Positions 38,331 through 45,174 of a stretch of DNA of 47,968 bases are shown here, one piece after another (the first letter of the stretch is position 1; each line of letters starts with the position of its first letter). This DNA comes from CAYTPE01 sp964439885. GTDB taxonomy: Bacteria > Patescibacteriota > Patescibacteriia > Magasanikbacterales > GWA2-37-8. The translations under genes and the position numbers were made by a program. The notes beneath the pieces were generated by a model that did not search any database, was not told the DNA's origin, and saw only the letters and a program-made list of their open reading frames with translations. The DNA lies in contig CAYTPE010000003.1 in assembly GCA_964439885.1 (NCBI GenBank), forward strand, positions 1-47,968, written 5' to 3'.

Positions 38331-38591
38331 TTATTTTTTCACCATCGCGTTCACGCGTTTCATGATGCGCGAGAGTTTGCGTGCCGCGGTATTCTTTTTG
38401 ATGGTACCGGCTTTCGCAGCTTTATCGAGAGCCTGCTGTACTTCTTTGGCCATTTTTTTGGCCTCATCAAGGCTCGCAGCCTTGAGGGTTTTTTTGATAG
38501 CGTTTCGGAACGCGTCCTTGCGAACAAGGTTACGGGCCGCACGCTTTTTGGATTGGCGGTACGCTTTGGCCGCGTTAGCTTTGTTTGGCAT
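38331..38591 (-). CDS. rpsT: 30S ribosomal protein S20
   Basis: A basic 86-residue small-subunit protein with three long helices. The N-terminal MPNKANAAKAYRQSKKRAARN and the C-terminal AGTIKKNTAARKLSRIMKRVNA match S20 well, including the conserved K-x-x-A-A-R-x-K-S/L-R-L segment. It has its own strong promoter at 38737-38765, and a repeat-rich leader lies between. Confidence 0.96.
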   Translation of the reverse strand: MPNKANAAKAYRQSKKRAARNLVRKDAFRNAIKKTLKAASLDEAKKMAKEVQQALDKAAKAGTIKKNTAARKLSRIMKRVNAMVKK

Positions 38592-38627
38592 AGTGGATTC
38601 AGTTAGTGGTAAGTTTAAATCCAGCTG

Positions 38628-38705
38628 GACGTACGAAAGTACGAACAGTACGAAGTTACGAAAGTGACACGAATTTCGTATTTTCGTACCTTTCGTAGTT
38701 CGTTA
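38628..38705. repeat. TACGAA repeat with inverted copies in the rpsT leader
   Basis: TACGAA occurs four times at 8-9 bp spacing (38630-38663), then TTCGTA occurs three times (38673-38700). The leader of rpsT could thus fold into a long imperfect stem. S20 synthesis is autoregulated in E. coli, but any such role here is untested. Confidence 0.7.
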
Positions 38706-38736
38706 CATTTATTGAGAGCATTGAGTGAGTGGCGAT

Positions 38737-38765
38737 AGTGTACTGGAAATGCAAGGAAAAGTCAA
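38737..38765 (-). promoter_or_regulatory. Strong sigma70 promoter for rpsT
   Basis: Minus strand TTGACT (38765-38760), a 17-bp spacer and TACACT (38742-38737). The start near 38730 gives a leader of about 140 nt. Confidence 0.7.
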
Positions 38766-38777
38766 GATCGGATACTT

Positions 38778-39365
38778 TTAACCGAGCGGCAAAATTTTTT
38801 TGCTCAAATCTTTGCCAATCTTTTTCATATAGAGTTCAGCGTCAGCATTCGAAATATATTCAAACGCGACGAGCTCTTTAACGGCAGCCTGGATATCGTT
38901 GTATGAAAGAAATATGTGCAGAGTTTTGAGATCCTTGGTCGATAACGTGAGTAGATACTGCCGCTCTGGTAGCGGAGCGCTGTGACCCCGGCGCCCGATT
39001 GATGTCATGGTAAAGCTGGTGGTGTCGTGTTGCCTGCCCCAGTCTCTTTCGAGTGTTGTGGAAGGTTGGATGGCAAAAATGGTGTTTTTGGGGAACACCT
39101 TTGTGCCTTTACCGGTTTCAAGCGTCAACTCGGCCGGTGTGATTTCGAAATAGAGATGTCGAGTTTTTTCGAGCAACAGGTAGAGTAGGCCAACTCCCAA
39201 AGCTATGATGCCCACGCAAAACGTCAAAGCATGTGATTTGATAAACGGAACGCTTTGACCTTGTTCGCCATATGAAACGTACAGTGCCACCGAAATGAGC
39301 AGCAGACTGTACACAAGCGACAATGGAATGATAGGCACGTGACGTTCGTCCGAGATATACTTCAC
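38778..39365 (-). CDS. Hypothetical membrane protein with two N-terminal helices, 195 aa
   Basis: Two transmembrane helices (IIPLSLVYSLLLISVALYVS and ALTFCVGIIALGVGLLYLLL) are followed by a cytoplasmic domain of about 120 residues, strand-rich then helical (YFEITPAELTLETGKGTKVF; LPERQYLLTLSTKDLKTLHIFL). The layout resembles bacterial PH-like membrane proteins (two helices plus a PH-like domain), but I cannot confirm the fold. The start is a GTG at 39365. It lies 16 bp after rmuC on the same strand and is probably cotranscribed. Confidence 0.65.
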   Translation of the reverse strand: MKYISDERHVPIIPLSLVYSLLLISVALYVSYGEQGQSVPFIKSHALTFCVGIIALGVGLLYLLLEKTRHLYFEITPAELTLETGKGTKVFPKNTIFAIQPSTTLERDWGRQHDTTSFTMTSIGRRGHSAPLPERQYLLTLSTKDLKTLHIFLSYNDIQAAVKELVAFEYISNADAELYMKKIGKDLSKKILPLG

Positions 39366-39381
39366 AGTGTTTTATAAAAAA

Positions 39382-40470
39382 TTATTCAACTTCAATGTTT
39401 GGTTTTTCAATGGCCAGCACCTCAACCGTTTTCTCGCCGCCAGTGATGCGCACCACGTCGGTATCGATCTTTTTAAATTCTTTGTACGCATTATTATAGT
39501 GGCTCACGGTGGTGCCGAGGGTGTTGCCCATTTTTTGCATGTAGGCATCGTACGCCATTATGTGTTTGCCGAGTTCCTCGATACGTTTGCGAATTTCTTT
39601 GGCGGATTCTTCTATCTGTAGAGCCTTGAGCCCCTGCAGCACGGTTTGAAGGTATGCGAGGAATGATGTGGGCGATACGATGATAACATGGTATTTGTTG
39701 GCCGCGCGCTGAATTAAATTTTCGGTATCGCCCTGCACCGCGCCGATTTTATTCACCAATAAATCGTAATAAATAGCCTCGTGCGGAATAAACATGAAAG
39801 CAAATTCGAGTGTGTTCTCATCGGGGCGGATGTATTTGGATGTTTCTTGAATACGCAGCTTAAGATCGTTTACAAATAATTTTTCCAAACGGTCGCGCTC
39901 CGTCTCGTTGCGCTCTTCGGCCAATCGATTATAGTTTTCCAAACTAAATTTGGAATCGATAGGAATGATTTTGTCTTTCACAAACACCGCCGCGTCCACA
40001 ATTTCACCATCGTTAAATTTGTACTGCATCTGAAAACTGCCAGGCGGTAGGACGTTCTTAAGAAGCGTTTCGAGGTAATACTCGCCGAGGATGCCACGCT
40101 GTTTTGGATTTTTCAAAATATCTTGCAAGTCTTTCAGTTGGTCCGTGAAGCCCACCACCTGTTTGTTCGTTTCGTCGAGCTTGGTTAGTTTTTCGGTCAC
40201 ATCAGTAATAATCTTCATACTCTGACCGAATTGATTTTGAATGGTTTTATTGAGCGACACCTGTGTTTCGTTCATAGTTTTGTGCGTGTCAGATATTTTT
40301 TGATCCACCAAACGCGACAATTCTTGAATCTGATTTTGCATCATGAGGAACATGTTTTGGTCACCGGGTTGTTTGTCCGACGCAGTTTGTAAACGGCGAT
40401 AGATTATAGTGATACCGACAATTACCGCAACCAGCAGCACAGCCACCACCCACAAAGCAGGATTTTCCAT
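39382..40470 (-). CDS. rmuC: DNA recombination protein RmuC family
   Basis: A 362-residue protein with an N-terminal membrane anchor (ALWVVAVLLVAVIVGITIIY), a coiled coil (about residues 40-120, MMQNQIQELSRLVDQKISDT) and the RmuC nuclease-like domain. Family segments are PKQRGILGEYYLETLLKNVL, VDAAVFVKDKIIPIDSKFSLENY (with the PD-(D/E)xK-like D-x-K), and FMFIPHEAIYYDLL. RmuC limits DNA inversions and rearrangements in E. coli. This would be of interest next to a repeat-rich genome, but the link is speculative. Confidence 0.92.
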   Translation of the reverse strand: MENPALWVVAVLLVAVIVGITIIYRRLQTASDKQPGDQNMFLMMQNQIQELSRLVDQKISDTHKTMNETQVSLNKTIQNQFGQSMKIITDVTEKLTKLDETNKQVVGFTDQLKDLQDILKNPKQRGILGEYYLETLLKNVLPPGSFQMQYKFNDGEIVDAAVFVKDKIIPIDSKFSLENYNRLAEERNETERDRLEKLFVNDLKLRIQETSKYIRPDENTLEFAFMFIPHEAIYYDLLVNKIGAVQGDTENLIQRAANKYHVIIVSPTSFLAYLQTVLQGLKALQIEESAKEIRKRIEELGKHIMAYDAYMQKMGNTLGTTVSHYNNAYKEFKKIDTDVVRITGGEKTVEVLAIEKPNIEVE

Positions 40471-40647
40471 ACTCTTTTAGTCTTAATTCATTATTCTCTC
40501 ATTTTATCACCTCTGCTATGGGCTGTCATTGTGAACAAACTGGGGATGACGCTCGTGCTCTTTTGGAGAAAAAGTGATAGCCTACGCCAACTGTCACACT
40601 TTAGCTACTATTACAGTTATACATACCGAAGAAGCCAACATGTATTT

Positions 40648-41205
40648 ATGGATGTGGGAACACCTGCCGCGCTCGTAGAGCTCATGACCAAGGCCAAAGC
40701 TGGCGATAAAGAGGCGTTTAGCGCTCTGTATCACCATTCATTTGTGCCGGTCTACCGCTACCTTTTCAAGCGCGTACACGAACCATCAGTGGCCGAAGAC
40801 CTTGCCCAGAGCGTTTTTGTCAAAGTCTATACGTCCACCACCGCGTTTACCGCTAAAGCCAGCTCGCCACTTGCCTATCTTTTTACTGTGGCCAAACACG
40901 CGCTCATTGATTATTGGAAAAAACAGAATCGAACCACCACGCTTGCGCTCGAAAGCGATGAAATGATGGAAAAAATCGCGATCGATAGTAGGGTCGAAAC
41001 TAACAATCGCCTTGCGGTATTCAGCGCGCTGAACACATTACCAAGTGAACAGAAACAAGTGCTCGAGCTCAAATTTTGGCAGGGGCTTGGCACGCACGAG
41101 ATCGCGGTTAAACTCAATAAGACGGAAATGGCTATTCGGCAGATCCAGTGCCGCGCATTGCGTGCCTTGCGCGCTCAACTTTCAGACCAAAAATCAACAC
41201 TCTAG
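40648..41205 (+). CDS. ECF-type RNA polymerase sigma factor
   Basis: A 185-residue sigma factor with regions 2 and 4 only. Region 2 is FSALYHHSFVPVYRYLFKRV ... AEDLAQSVFVKVY ... PLAYLFTVAKHALIDYWKKQ, where the -10 recognition helix is easily seen. Region 4 has LNTLPSEQKQVLELKFWQGL and THEIAVKLNKTEMAIRQIQCRALRAL, a helix-turn-helix for the -35. ATG 40648 is chosen because the longer frame (from 40531) does not fit the family. The downstream gene starts 3 bp later and probably encodes its membrane anti-sigma partner. Confidence 0.93.
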   Translation: MDVGTPAALVELMTKAKAGDKEAFSALYHHSFVPVYRYLFKRVHEPSVAEDLAQSVFVKVYTSTTAFTAKASSPLAYLFTVAKHALIDYWKKQNRTTTLALESDEMMEKIAIDSRVETNNRLAVFSALNTLPSEQKQVLELKFWQGLGTHEIAVKLNKTEMAIRQIQCRALRALRAQLSDQKSTL

Positions 41206-41208
41206 TAT

Positions 41209-42636
41209 ATGGAAAACGAAATGCATTTTGAATCTATTCTCGACGAAGCCCTCGCTCTTGTACAGGGCGGCAAGTCGGTGCCAGAAGTGCTCGCTATTTT
41301 CCCAGAATACCACGTTGAGCTTTTTGGTTTGCTCACCACCGCATCCTCACTGAGCGAACTGCGCGATGAAATTCTATCGTCCACGGCGCTTACCAGAACG
41401 TTGAATCTTCTTCCGTCCGCATCTTCACAGGCGCAAATACCCGCAGCTTCTTCCGTTAAAAATAGTTTTAGTGAACGTATGAAAAAATTAGTATGGCTCA
41501 GAGTAATTGGTGTTGGAGCGTTTGCAGTTTTGGTTGGGTTCATGGTTGTTAATAAGTATATTCAGAACCAGTATGCTCCAGCAACGTATTTACCAGTAGC
41601 ATATGGTAATGGAAATTTGCTAAGCGCGCATATTCCGCAGGGGGATCAGCTGTCCGTCGATGATGTCGGTACCGAGTATGCCGCTCAAACCGGTTTAGCC
41701 TCCACCGATGTGCGCGTCACTGTGGCTCGGCTCGGCAGACTCGCCAGCAGTTTCTTAGATCCTGTTGGGTCGGCAGTGGTAGACGGCGGAAGCGCAATCG
41801 CGATCAACTCTCTCGTTAACGCCACAAATGATAGTTCATTCGATAATTCCATAAGCGATCAAACGGACACGCGCGAATTTCTCAAAACCGGCTACAATGC
41901 CACCGTTGAAACGCGCGAGGTGCAAACCCTCGGCAATCGGGCCGCCACGATTATTCGCGGCTACGGCGGCCGTATCGATTCGGTTTCGCTTAGCAAAGAA
42001 TATGGATATATTTCGTTCGTCGTACCAGCCGACACATTCGACCGTTTCCGGGCTGAGATCCAAAGCTTGGTTGGCAAACGGTTTTACGACGAGACAATTA
42101 ACATGACCAATTTGTTGCCCCAAAAGCAGCAGGTAGAGCAGTCTACCGATGCCACAATCGGGGCGCAAGCCATTATTCAAAATCAAATTACATCTGTTAC
42201 TGCCGAACGCGACGCGTATCTTAAGAATTTAAGAAATAGTATTGCCGGTATCAACTATATTGTGAATCAGGATAACGCCGCGCTTGCGGTTGCCACCGAC
42301 CCAGAAGAAATCAACAGGCTCACCGCCGACAGAAATGCTAATCAAAAAATTGTGCAGCAAACGAGGCAACGACTGACGGAGGTGACTAACTATTACGCGA
42401 ATGAACTGCAGAATTTACAAACGCAATTACAAAACACACAAGGCACACTCGCGAATCTGCAAACCCAGAACCAAAATATTTTGAATGACGTGGCCACCGT
42501 GCAAGGCACTATTACCTTCAAGTGGATTAGCATTCCACTGGTGCTCCATCGCTACCTCCCCTACTTCTATATTTGGCTGCCCGCTCTGGTTGCGCTTATT
42601 ATCTACTGGAGAAAAAAACGAACCAAAACCATGTAA
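41209..42636 (+). CDS. DUF4349 membrane protein, predicted anti-sigma partner
   Basis: This protein has 475 residues. Residues about 5-45 (FESILDEALALVQGGKSVPEVLAIFPEYHVELFGLL) have the pattern LDEAL-G-S-L-YPE-EL-LL found at the start of many ECF-associated proteins and would contact the sigma factor. A membrane helix follows (about 93-114, LRVIGVGAFAVLVGFMVV). The outer part has the DUF4349 core (TGYNATVETREVQTLGNRAA, GRIDSVSLSKEYGYISFVVP) and a long coiled coil (LTEVTNYYANELQNLQTQLQ). A second helix (YLPYFYIWLPALVALIIYW) ends it. It likely senses the envelope and releases the sigma factor. A terminator follows. Confidence 0.85.
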   Translation: MENEMHFESILDEALALVQGGKSVPEVLAIFPEYHVELFGLLTTASSLSELRDEILSSTALTRTLNLLPSASSQAQIPAASSVKNSFSERMKKLVWLRVIGVGAFAVLVGFMVVNKYIQNQYAPATYLPVAYGNGNLLSAHIPQGDQLSVDDVGTEYAAQTGLASTDVRVTVARLGRLASSFLDPVGSAVVDGGSAIAINSLVNATNDSSFDNSISDQTDTREFLKTGYNATVETREVQTLGNRAATIIRGYGGRIDSVSLSKEYGYISFVVPADTFDRFRAEIQSLVGKRFYDETINMTNLLPQKQQVEQSTDATIGAQAIIQNQITSVTAERDAYLKNLRNSIAGINYIVNQDNAALAVATDPEEINRLTADRNANQKIVQQTRQRLTEVTNYYANELQNLQTQLQNTQGTLANLQTQNQNILNDVATVQGTITFKWISIPLVLHRYLPYFYIWLPALVALIIYWRKKRTKTM

Positions 42637-42640
42637 AATA

Positions 42641-42673
42641 AAAACCCGCTTCGACGTGATCGAGGCGGGTTTT
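42641..42673. terminator. Bidirectional terminator after the sigma operon
   Basis: AAAACCCGCTTCGA pairs with TCGAGGCGGGTTTT, with one mismatch, around a 5-nt loop. U tracts occur on both strands. Confidence 0.88.
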
Positions 42674-42680
42674 TTGTTAT

Positions 42681-42899
42681 TTACATAGCAGTGCCACTGG
42701 TGCACGTGCGACAATCCTTCTTGTGAGTAACGAGCAAAACAAGAGCGGACAAACCGACGAGGATATAGACGATACGCGCAAGAATCGACATCGCGCCAAA
42801 AATCATGGCAACGAGATCCCAGCCGCCTACTCCAACGAGTAACCAGTTGAGACCACCAACGATGACCAAGATAAAGGCGATCATGTGTAAAGCTTTCAT
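42681..42899 (-). CDS. DUF378 family small membrane protein
   Basis: A 72-residue protein with two hydrophobic helices. The DUF378 pattern is clear: MKALHMIAFILVIVGGLNWL, then VGGWDLVAMIFG, and a second helix ILARIVYILVGLSALVLL. The C-terminus DCRTCTSGTAM has a CxxC that may bind metal. The family's function is unknown. Unlike most genes here it has a perfect Shine-Dalgarno site and a recognisable extended -10 promoter. Confidence 0.9.
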   Translation of the reverse strand: MKALHMIAFILVIVGGLNWLLVGVGGWDLVAMIFGAMSILARIVYILVGLSALVLLVTHKKDCRTCTSGTAM

Positions 42900-42903
42900 A
42901 CAC

Positions 42904-42957
42904 TCACCTCCTTTCCTGTTTTTTAGGATAGTGTGAAAACATGTGAGTAGTATAGCA
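42904..42957 (-). promoter_or_regulatory. DUF378 gene promoter and perfect Shine-Dalgarno site
   Basis: On the minus strand, TGCTATACT (42957-42949) is an extended -10. AAAGGAGGTGA (42914-42904) ends 4 nt before the ATG and fully matches the 16S rRNA tail complement, showing that the organism keeps a canonical anti-SD. Most other starts in the window lack such a site. Confidence 0.75.
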
Positions 42958-42997
42958 TGGATGAGCTTGGGGGTGTAGATGATTTGTCAATGGGTGT

Positions 42998-43032
42998 TAA
43001 GATATTGTGATATTAAGATAGTAAGATATTTC
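42998..43032 (+). repeat. GATA-type 8-bp-period repeat
   Basis: GATA recurs at 43001, 43009, 43017 and 43025. The segment 42999-43020 matches 17621-17642 at 21 of 22 positions. Confidence 0.7.
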
Positions 43033-43050
43033 GTGACTTGATTTTTAAAA

Positions 43051-43085
43051 AATAAATGTTTGACTTTTTGAACCAAACATTTATT
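43051..43085 (-). terminator. Terminator of the GC-rich alpha-CTD-like gene
   Basis: A perfect 12-bp stem AATAAATGTTTG / CAAACATTTATT with an 11-nt loop. On the minus strand TTTTAAAAAT follows. It would end transcription from the gene at 43258-43728. Confidence 0.7.
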
Positions 43086-43257
43086 CCTCTAAGCGCACAC
43101 AAGTTGCGCGCAAAGGAATTGTGCCCCGCTATTTGAAAAGCCGCGGGGCGGGCAGTTGTTGAGCGCTGCCCTGTGTGCTAGCGCAGTACTAGCCGCGGGC
43201 ACTCATTCGGCTCATACAAGCTGGCGCCCTTCCGATTCCAAGTTCGCGCACGAAGTA
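43086..43257 (-). other. GC-rich structured noncoding segment, 3' of the alpha-CTD-like gene
   Basis: A stretch of 172 bases without a credible gene, much more GC-rich than the flanks. Dyads include CCCCGC / GCGGGG (around 43122-43148), GCGCTGCCC / GTGCTAGCGC, and CTAGCGCAGTACTAG. As a 3' untranslated region between the gene and its terminator it could be a structured RNA or the tail of a transferred cassette. Confidence 0.45.
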
Positions 43258-43728
43258 CTACCTCTGTCGCTTGTTGGGTCGCAGCCAGCCGTCCGTGAAC
43301 ACTACCCTCGGATATTTCCGGTCGTAGCTGGGAATGTCCAGGTAGGGGTGCACCTCCTTCAGGCCTCTGCGGATGTCGGCGATGCTCCCCTTGCCCATAC
43401 CCTTGATCTTCAGCAGCTCCTTCTCAGAGCTGCTCACAATCTCGCCGATGTAGATGATGTGAGCATTCTGCAGGCAGTTGGCCGGCCGTACCGAGATGCA
43501 GAGCTCGTCAACTCTCATGTCGAGAAGACGCCACAGTTCCTCGGTGGGCGGCTTGCCCTTCGGTGCGTCACCCGAGCGCTCGATGACCGCAGTCGTTGCC
43601 GTCAAGAGGTCAAGGACCAGGCCGGGCGCCATTGGGCCGCTCACGACGAATCGGTACACACCACTATCCTCGCGCACCTCGATCGTGCGTCCGGATTCCG
43701 TTCGAATGCTGGCGCTCAAGATCTGCAT
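43258..43728 (-). CDS. RNA polymerase alpha-CTD-like helix-hairpin-helix protein, GC-rich gene
   Basis: A 156-residue soluble protein. Residues about 75-135 (MRVDELCISVRPANCLQNAH, IIYIGEIVSSSEKELLKIKG, MGKGSIADIRRGLKEV) closely follow the alpha C-terminal domain of RNA polymerase, including R-x-ANCL, the I-Y-IG-E-I/D-L run and the G-x-G-x-x-S-x-x-x-I helix-hairpin-helix. The N-terminal half is beta-rich and unrecognised. It has no assembly domains, so it is not RpoA. It may bind DNA at promoters. Codons end mostly in G or C, unlike its neighbours. ATG 43728 is chosen from the SD just upstream; a GTG at 43752 is possible. Confidence 0.75.
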   Translation of the reverse strand: MQILSASIRTESGRTIEVREDSGVYRFVVSGPMAPGLVLDLLTATTAVIERSGDAPKGKPPTEELWRLLDMRVDELCISVRPANCLQNAHIIYIGEIVSSSEKELLKIKGMGKGSIADIRRGLKEVHPYLDIPSYDRKYPRVVFTDGWLRPNKRQR

Positions 43729-43733
43729 TGTTG

Positions 43734-43794
43734 CCTCCACGTTAGCTTGCACAAAGACTACGCCGTGTAGTCGATGTGGTTGGCAGTAATTATA
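43734..43794 (-). promoter_or_regulatory. -10 box, leader hairpin and SD of the GC-rich alpha-CTD-like gene
   Basis: On the minus strand, TATAAT (43794-43789) is followed by a hairpin GACTAC / GTAGTC (43772-43756) and GGAGG (43738-43734), five nucleotides before ATG 43728. The GGAGG decides the start. Confidence 0.6.
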
Positions 43795-43946
43795 TTAGAA
43801 ATTTCATTTTAGTGAATAGTATTTTACAAAATCATAAAGTAATTTATTTAAAATAAAGCTACTAATATACAAATTATAATTATTTGTAAATTTAAATTGA
43901 CACAAAGTAACTAAAGTGGTACCGTAACCAACAACACAATTTCTTT
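43795..43946. other. Very AT-rich spacer
   Basis: About 150 bp, mostly runs of A and T (for example TTATTTAAAATAAAG), between the GC-rich gene and the regulator. I see no gene here. A promoter for the regulator could start from TTGACA at 43898, but no matching -10 at the right distance is clear. Confidence 0.4.
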
Positions 43947-43967
43947 CCCCCCAATGGGGGGAGGAGC
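43947..43967 (+). promoter_or_regulatory. C6/G6 hairpin overlapping a Shine-Dalgarno site
   Basis: CCCCCC (43947-43952) can pair with GGGGGG (43956-43961), leaving only AAT as loop. GGGGAGGAG continues into the likely SD for ATG 43978. The hairpin could hide the SD and control translation of the regulator. Confidence 0.5.
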
Positions 43968-43977
43968 ATTCTCAAAT

Positions 43978-44775
43978 ATGTCCACTCCACTCAGCAATCT
44001 CGGCCTGGAAGACTCTGAAGCTCGTGTGTACGAAGCCTTGCTTGAGCTTGGCCCGAGCACGGTTTCTGAAGTTACAAAGAAGGCAGGCATTACTCGTACG
44101 CTCGGGTATGATGTGCTCGATAGACTCGCAGTACACGGTTTGGTCGATCGCGCGTCTGGCTCTGGAAGTAAAATAAAATATTCAGCCAATCACCCGCGCA
44201 GCCTTTTACAGTACGTGATCAATCGTAAAAATCAGTGGGAGCGACGAATGAAAGATGTGTCCGGGCTCTTGCCAGAATTGGTTTCTTTATATAAGATTGC
44301 CGAAAAACCAGTAGTGCGATATCAAGAAGGCGCCTCAGGCGTAAAAAATATTTTTGCAGAAACACTTGATTCAAAGAGTGAGATTCTCTCTATATTGGAT
44401 ATCGAGGGATGGGATGTGCCTGAGTTTCGTCAGTGGGGCAAACAGTATAATGCCGAGCGCAGTCAAAAAAGAATTCATGAGCGTATTTTGATTTTAGACA
44501 CGAAACAAGCCCGTGAGTGGATGAAGTTTTACCGCGGATCATTCAAATATACCGATTATCGCTGGATAAAACCTGAACAAATCCCTACCATAGCGAATTT
44601 CGGAGGTGAAATTAATGTGTACGACAACAAAGTAGTCATGGCCCTGCTCAAAGAACCGAACATGATGGGTGTACTCCTAGAAAGTACAGCCCTAAGTAAT
44701 ATTTTAAAAGGCTTATTTGAATTAGCCTGGCTGCAGGGAGTTCCTGCGAAGAATAAAAGTAATTTGGCCCCATAG
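43978..44775 (+). CDS. TrmB-family transcriptional regulator
   Basis: A 265-residue protein. The N-terminal winged helix fits TrmB/sugar-specific regulators: LGLEDSEARVYEALLELGPSTVSEVTKKAGI then RTLGYDVLDRLAVHGLVDRA. A helical linker follows (NQWERRMKDVSGLLPELVSL) and then a ligand-sensing domain (EILSILDIEGWDVPEFRQWGKQYNAERSQKRIHERILIL). The ligand is unknown. ATG 43978 is preferred to 43954, which would place the SD inside the gene. Unusually, its last codons (LAP and TAG) lie within the tRNA-Arg gene. Confidence 0.88.
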   Translation: MSTPLSNLGLEDSEARVYEALLELGPSTVSEVTKKAGITRTLGYDVLDRLAVHGLVDRASGSGSKIKYSANHPRSLLQYVINRKNQWERRMKDVSGLLPELVSLYKIAEKPVVRYQEGASGVKNIFAETLDSKSEILSILDIEGWDVPEFRQWGKQYNAERSQKRIHERILILDTKQAREWMKFYRGSFKYTDYRWIKPEQIPTIANFGGEINVYDNKVVMALLKEPNMMGVLLESTALSNILKGLFELAWLQGVPAKNKSNLAP

Positions 44776-44837
44776 TTCAACGGATAGAACAAACCCGTCC
44801 TAAGGGTAAGATGTGTGTTCAATTCATACTGGGGCCA
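44766..44837 (+). tRNA. tRNA-Arg (anticodon CCT)
   Basis: Acceptor GGCCCCA/TGGGGCC, D-arm GTTC/GAAC, anticodon loop GTCCTAA giving CCT, T-arm GTGTG/CATAC with one G-U pair, and discriminator A. CCA is not encoded. The first 10 bp are shared with the 3' end of the TrmB-like CDS. The base of the anticodon stem has an A-A mismatch. Confidence 0.88.
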
Positions 44838-44841
44838 CAAG

Positions 44842-44990
44842 TAAAATGTCAAAATCCCAATGTCTAATGTCAAGTCAAGCTCAAAATCCTAAGCTTCAGC
44901 TGTATTGTCAGAATTGAGTAGATAGTATAGTATTTAGTCATTGTAAATTTGGATTTCATTTGACATTAGAAATTTAGCGTTTGAAATTAT
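44842..44990. repeat. TTGACATT-family arrays, inverted then direct, between two tRNAs
   Basis: 44842-44875 is an inverted array (AATGTCA/AAATCCC/AATGTCT/AATGTCA in a 7-bp register). 44959-44988 is a direct array that matches 7121-7150 at 25 of 30 positions. The direct array ends 6 bp before the tRNA. The 85 bp between them contain no gene that I can see. Confidence 0.75.
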
Positions 44991-44994
44991 CAAT

Positions 44995-45065
44995 GGGCCT
45001 ATAGTACAGTGGTAGTACATGGCATTCGCATTGCCGAGACGGGGGTCCGATTCCCCCTAGGTCCA
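44995..45065 (+). tRNA. tRNA-Ala (anticodon CGC)
   Basis: Acceptor GGGCCTA/TAGGTCC, anticodon loop TTCGCAT giving CGC, T-arm GGGGG/CCCCC, and discriminator A. D-arm GTAC/GTAC. CCA is not encoded. The acceptor and upstream repeat resemble those of the tRNA-Ala(TGC) at 7159. Confidence 0.9.
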
Positions 45066-45072
45066 CTACTTC

Positions 45073-45098
45073 GCTCAGTCCGCTGAGGCGGACTGAGC
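45073..45098. repeat. Perfect 11-bp inverted repeat after tRNA-Ala
   Basis: GCTCAGTCCGC and GCGGACTGAGC flank TGAG, a very stable hairpin without a U tract. It may be a processing or termination signal for the tRNA, or a dispersed palindromic repeat unit. A weak AACAC/GTGTT hairpin followed by T6 (about 45129-45151) could be the real terminator. Confidence 0.7.
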
Positions 45099-45174
45099 TT
45101 CGCGGTGTAGACACCCACGACATCAGTAACACTCTTAACCGGTGTTTTTTGTTTTATGTAGTTTTGGGTCGCAG

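Noticed and set aside
43156..43770. A 204-codon plus-strand open frame opposite the alpha-CTD-like gene
   Set aside because: The minus-strand frame has SD, -10 box and a recognisable domain. The plus-strand product is low-complexity and has no supporting signal.
43086..43794. Integron gene cassette with attC site
   Set aside because: I could not find paired RYYYAAC/GTTRRRY ends or an integrase, so the term cassette is used only descriptively.
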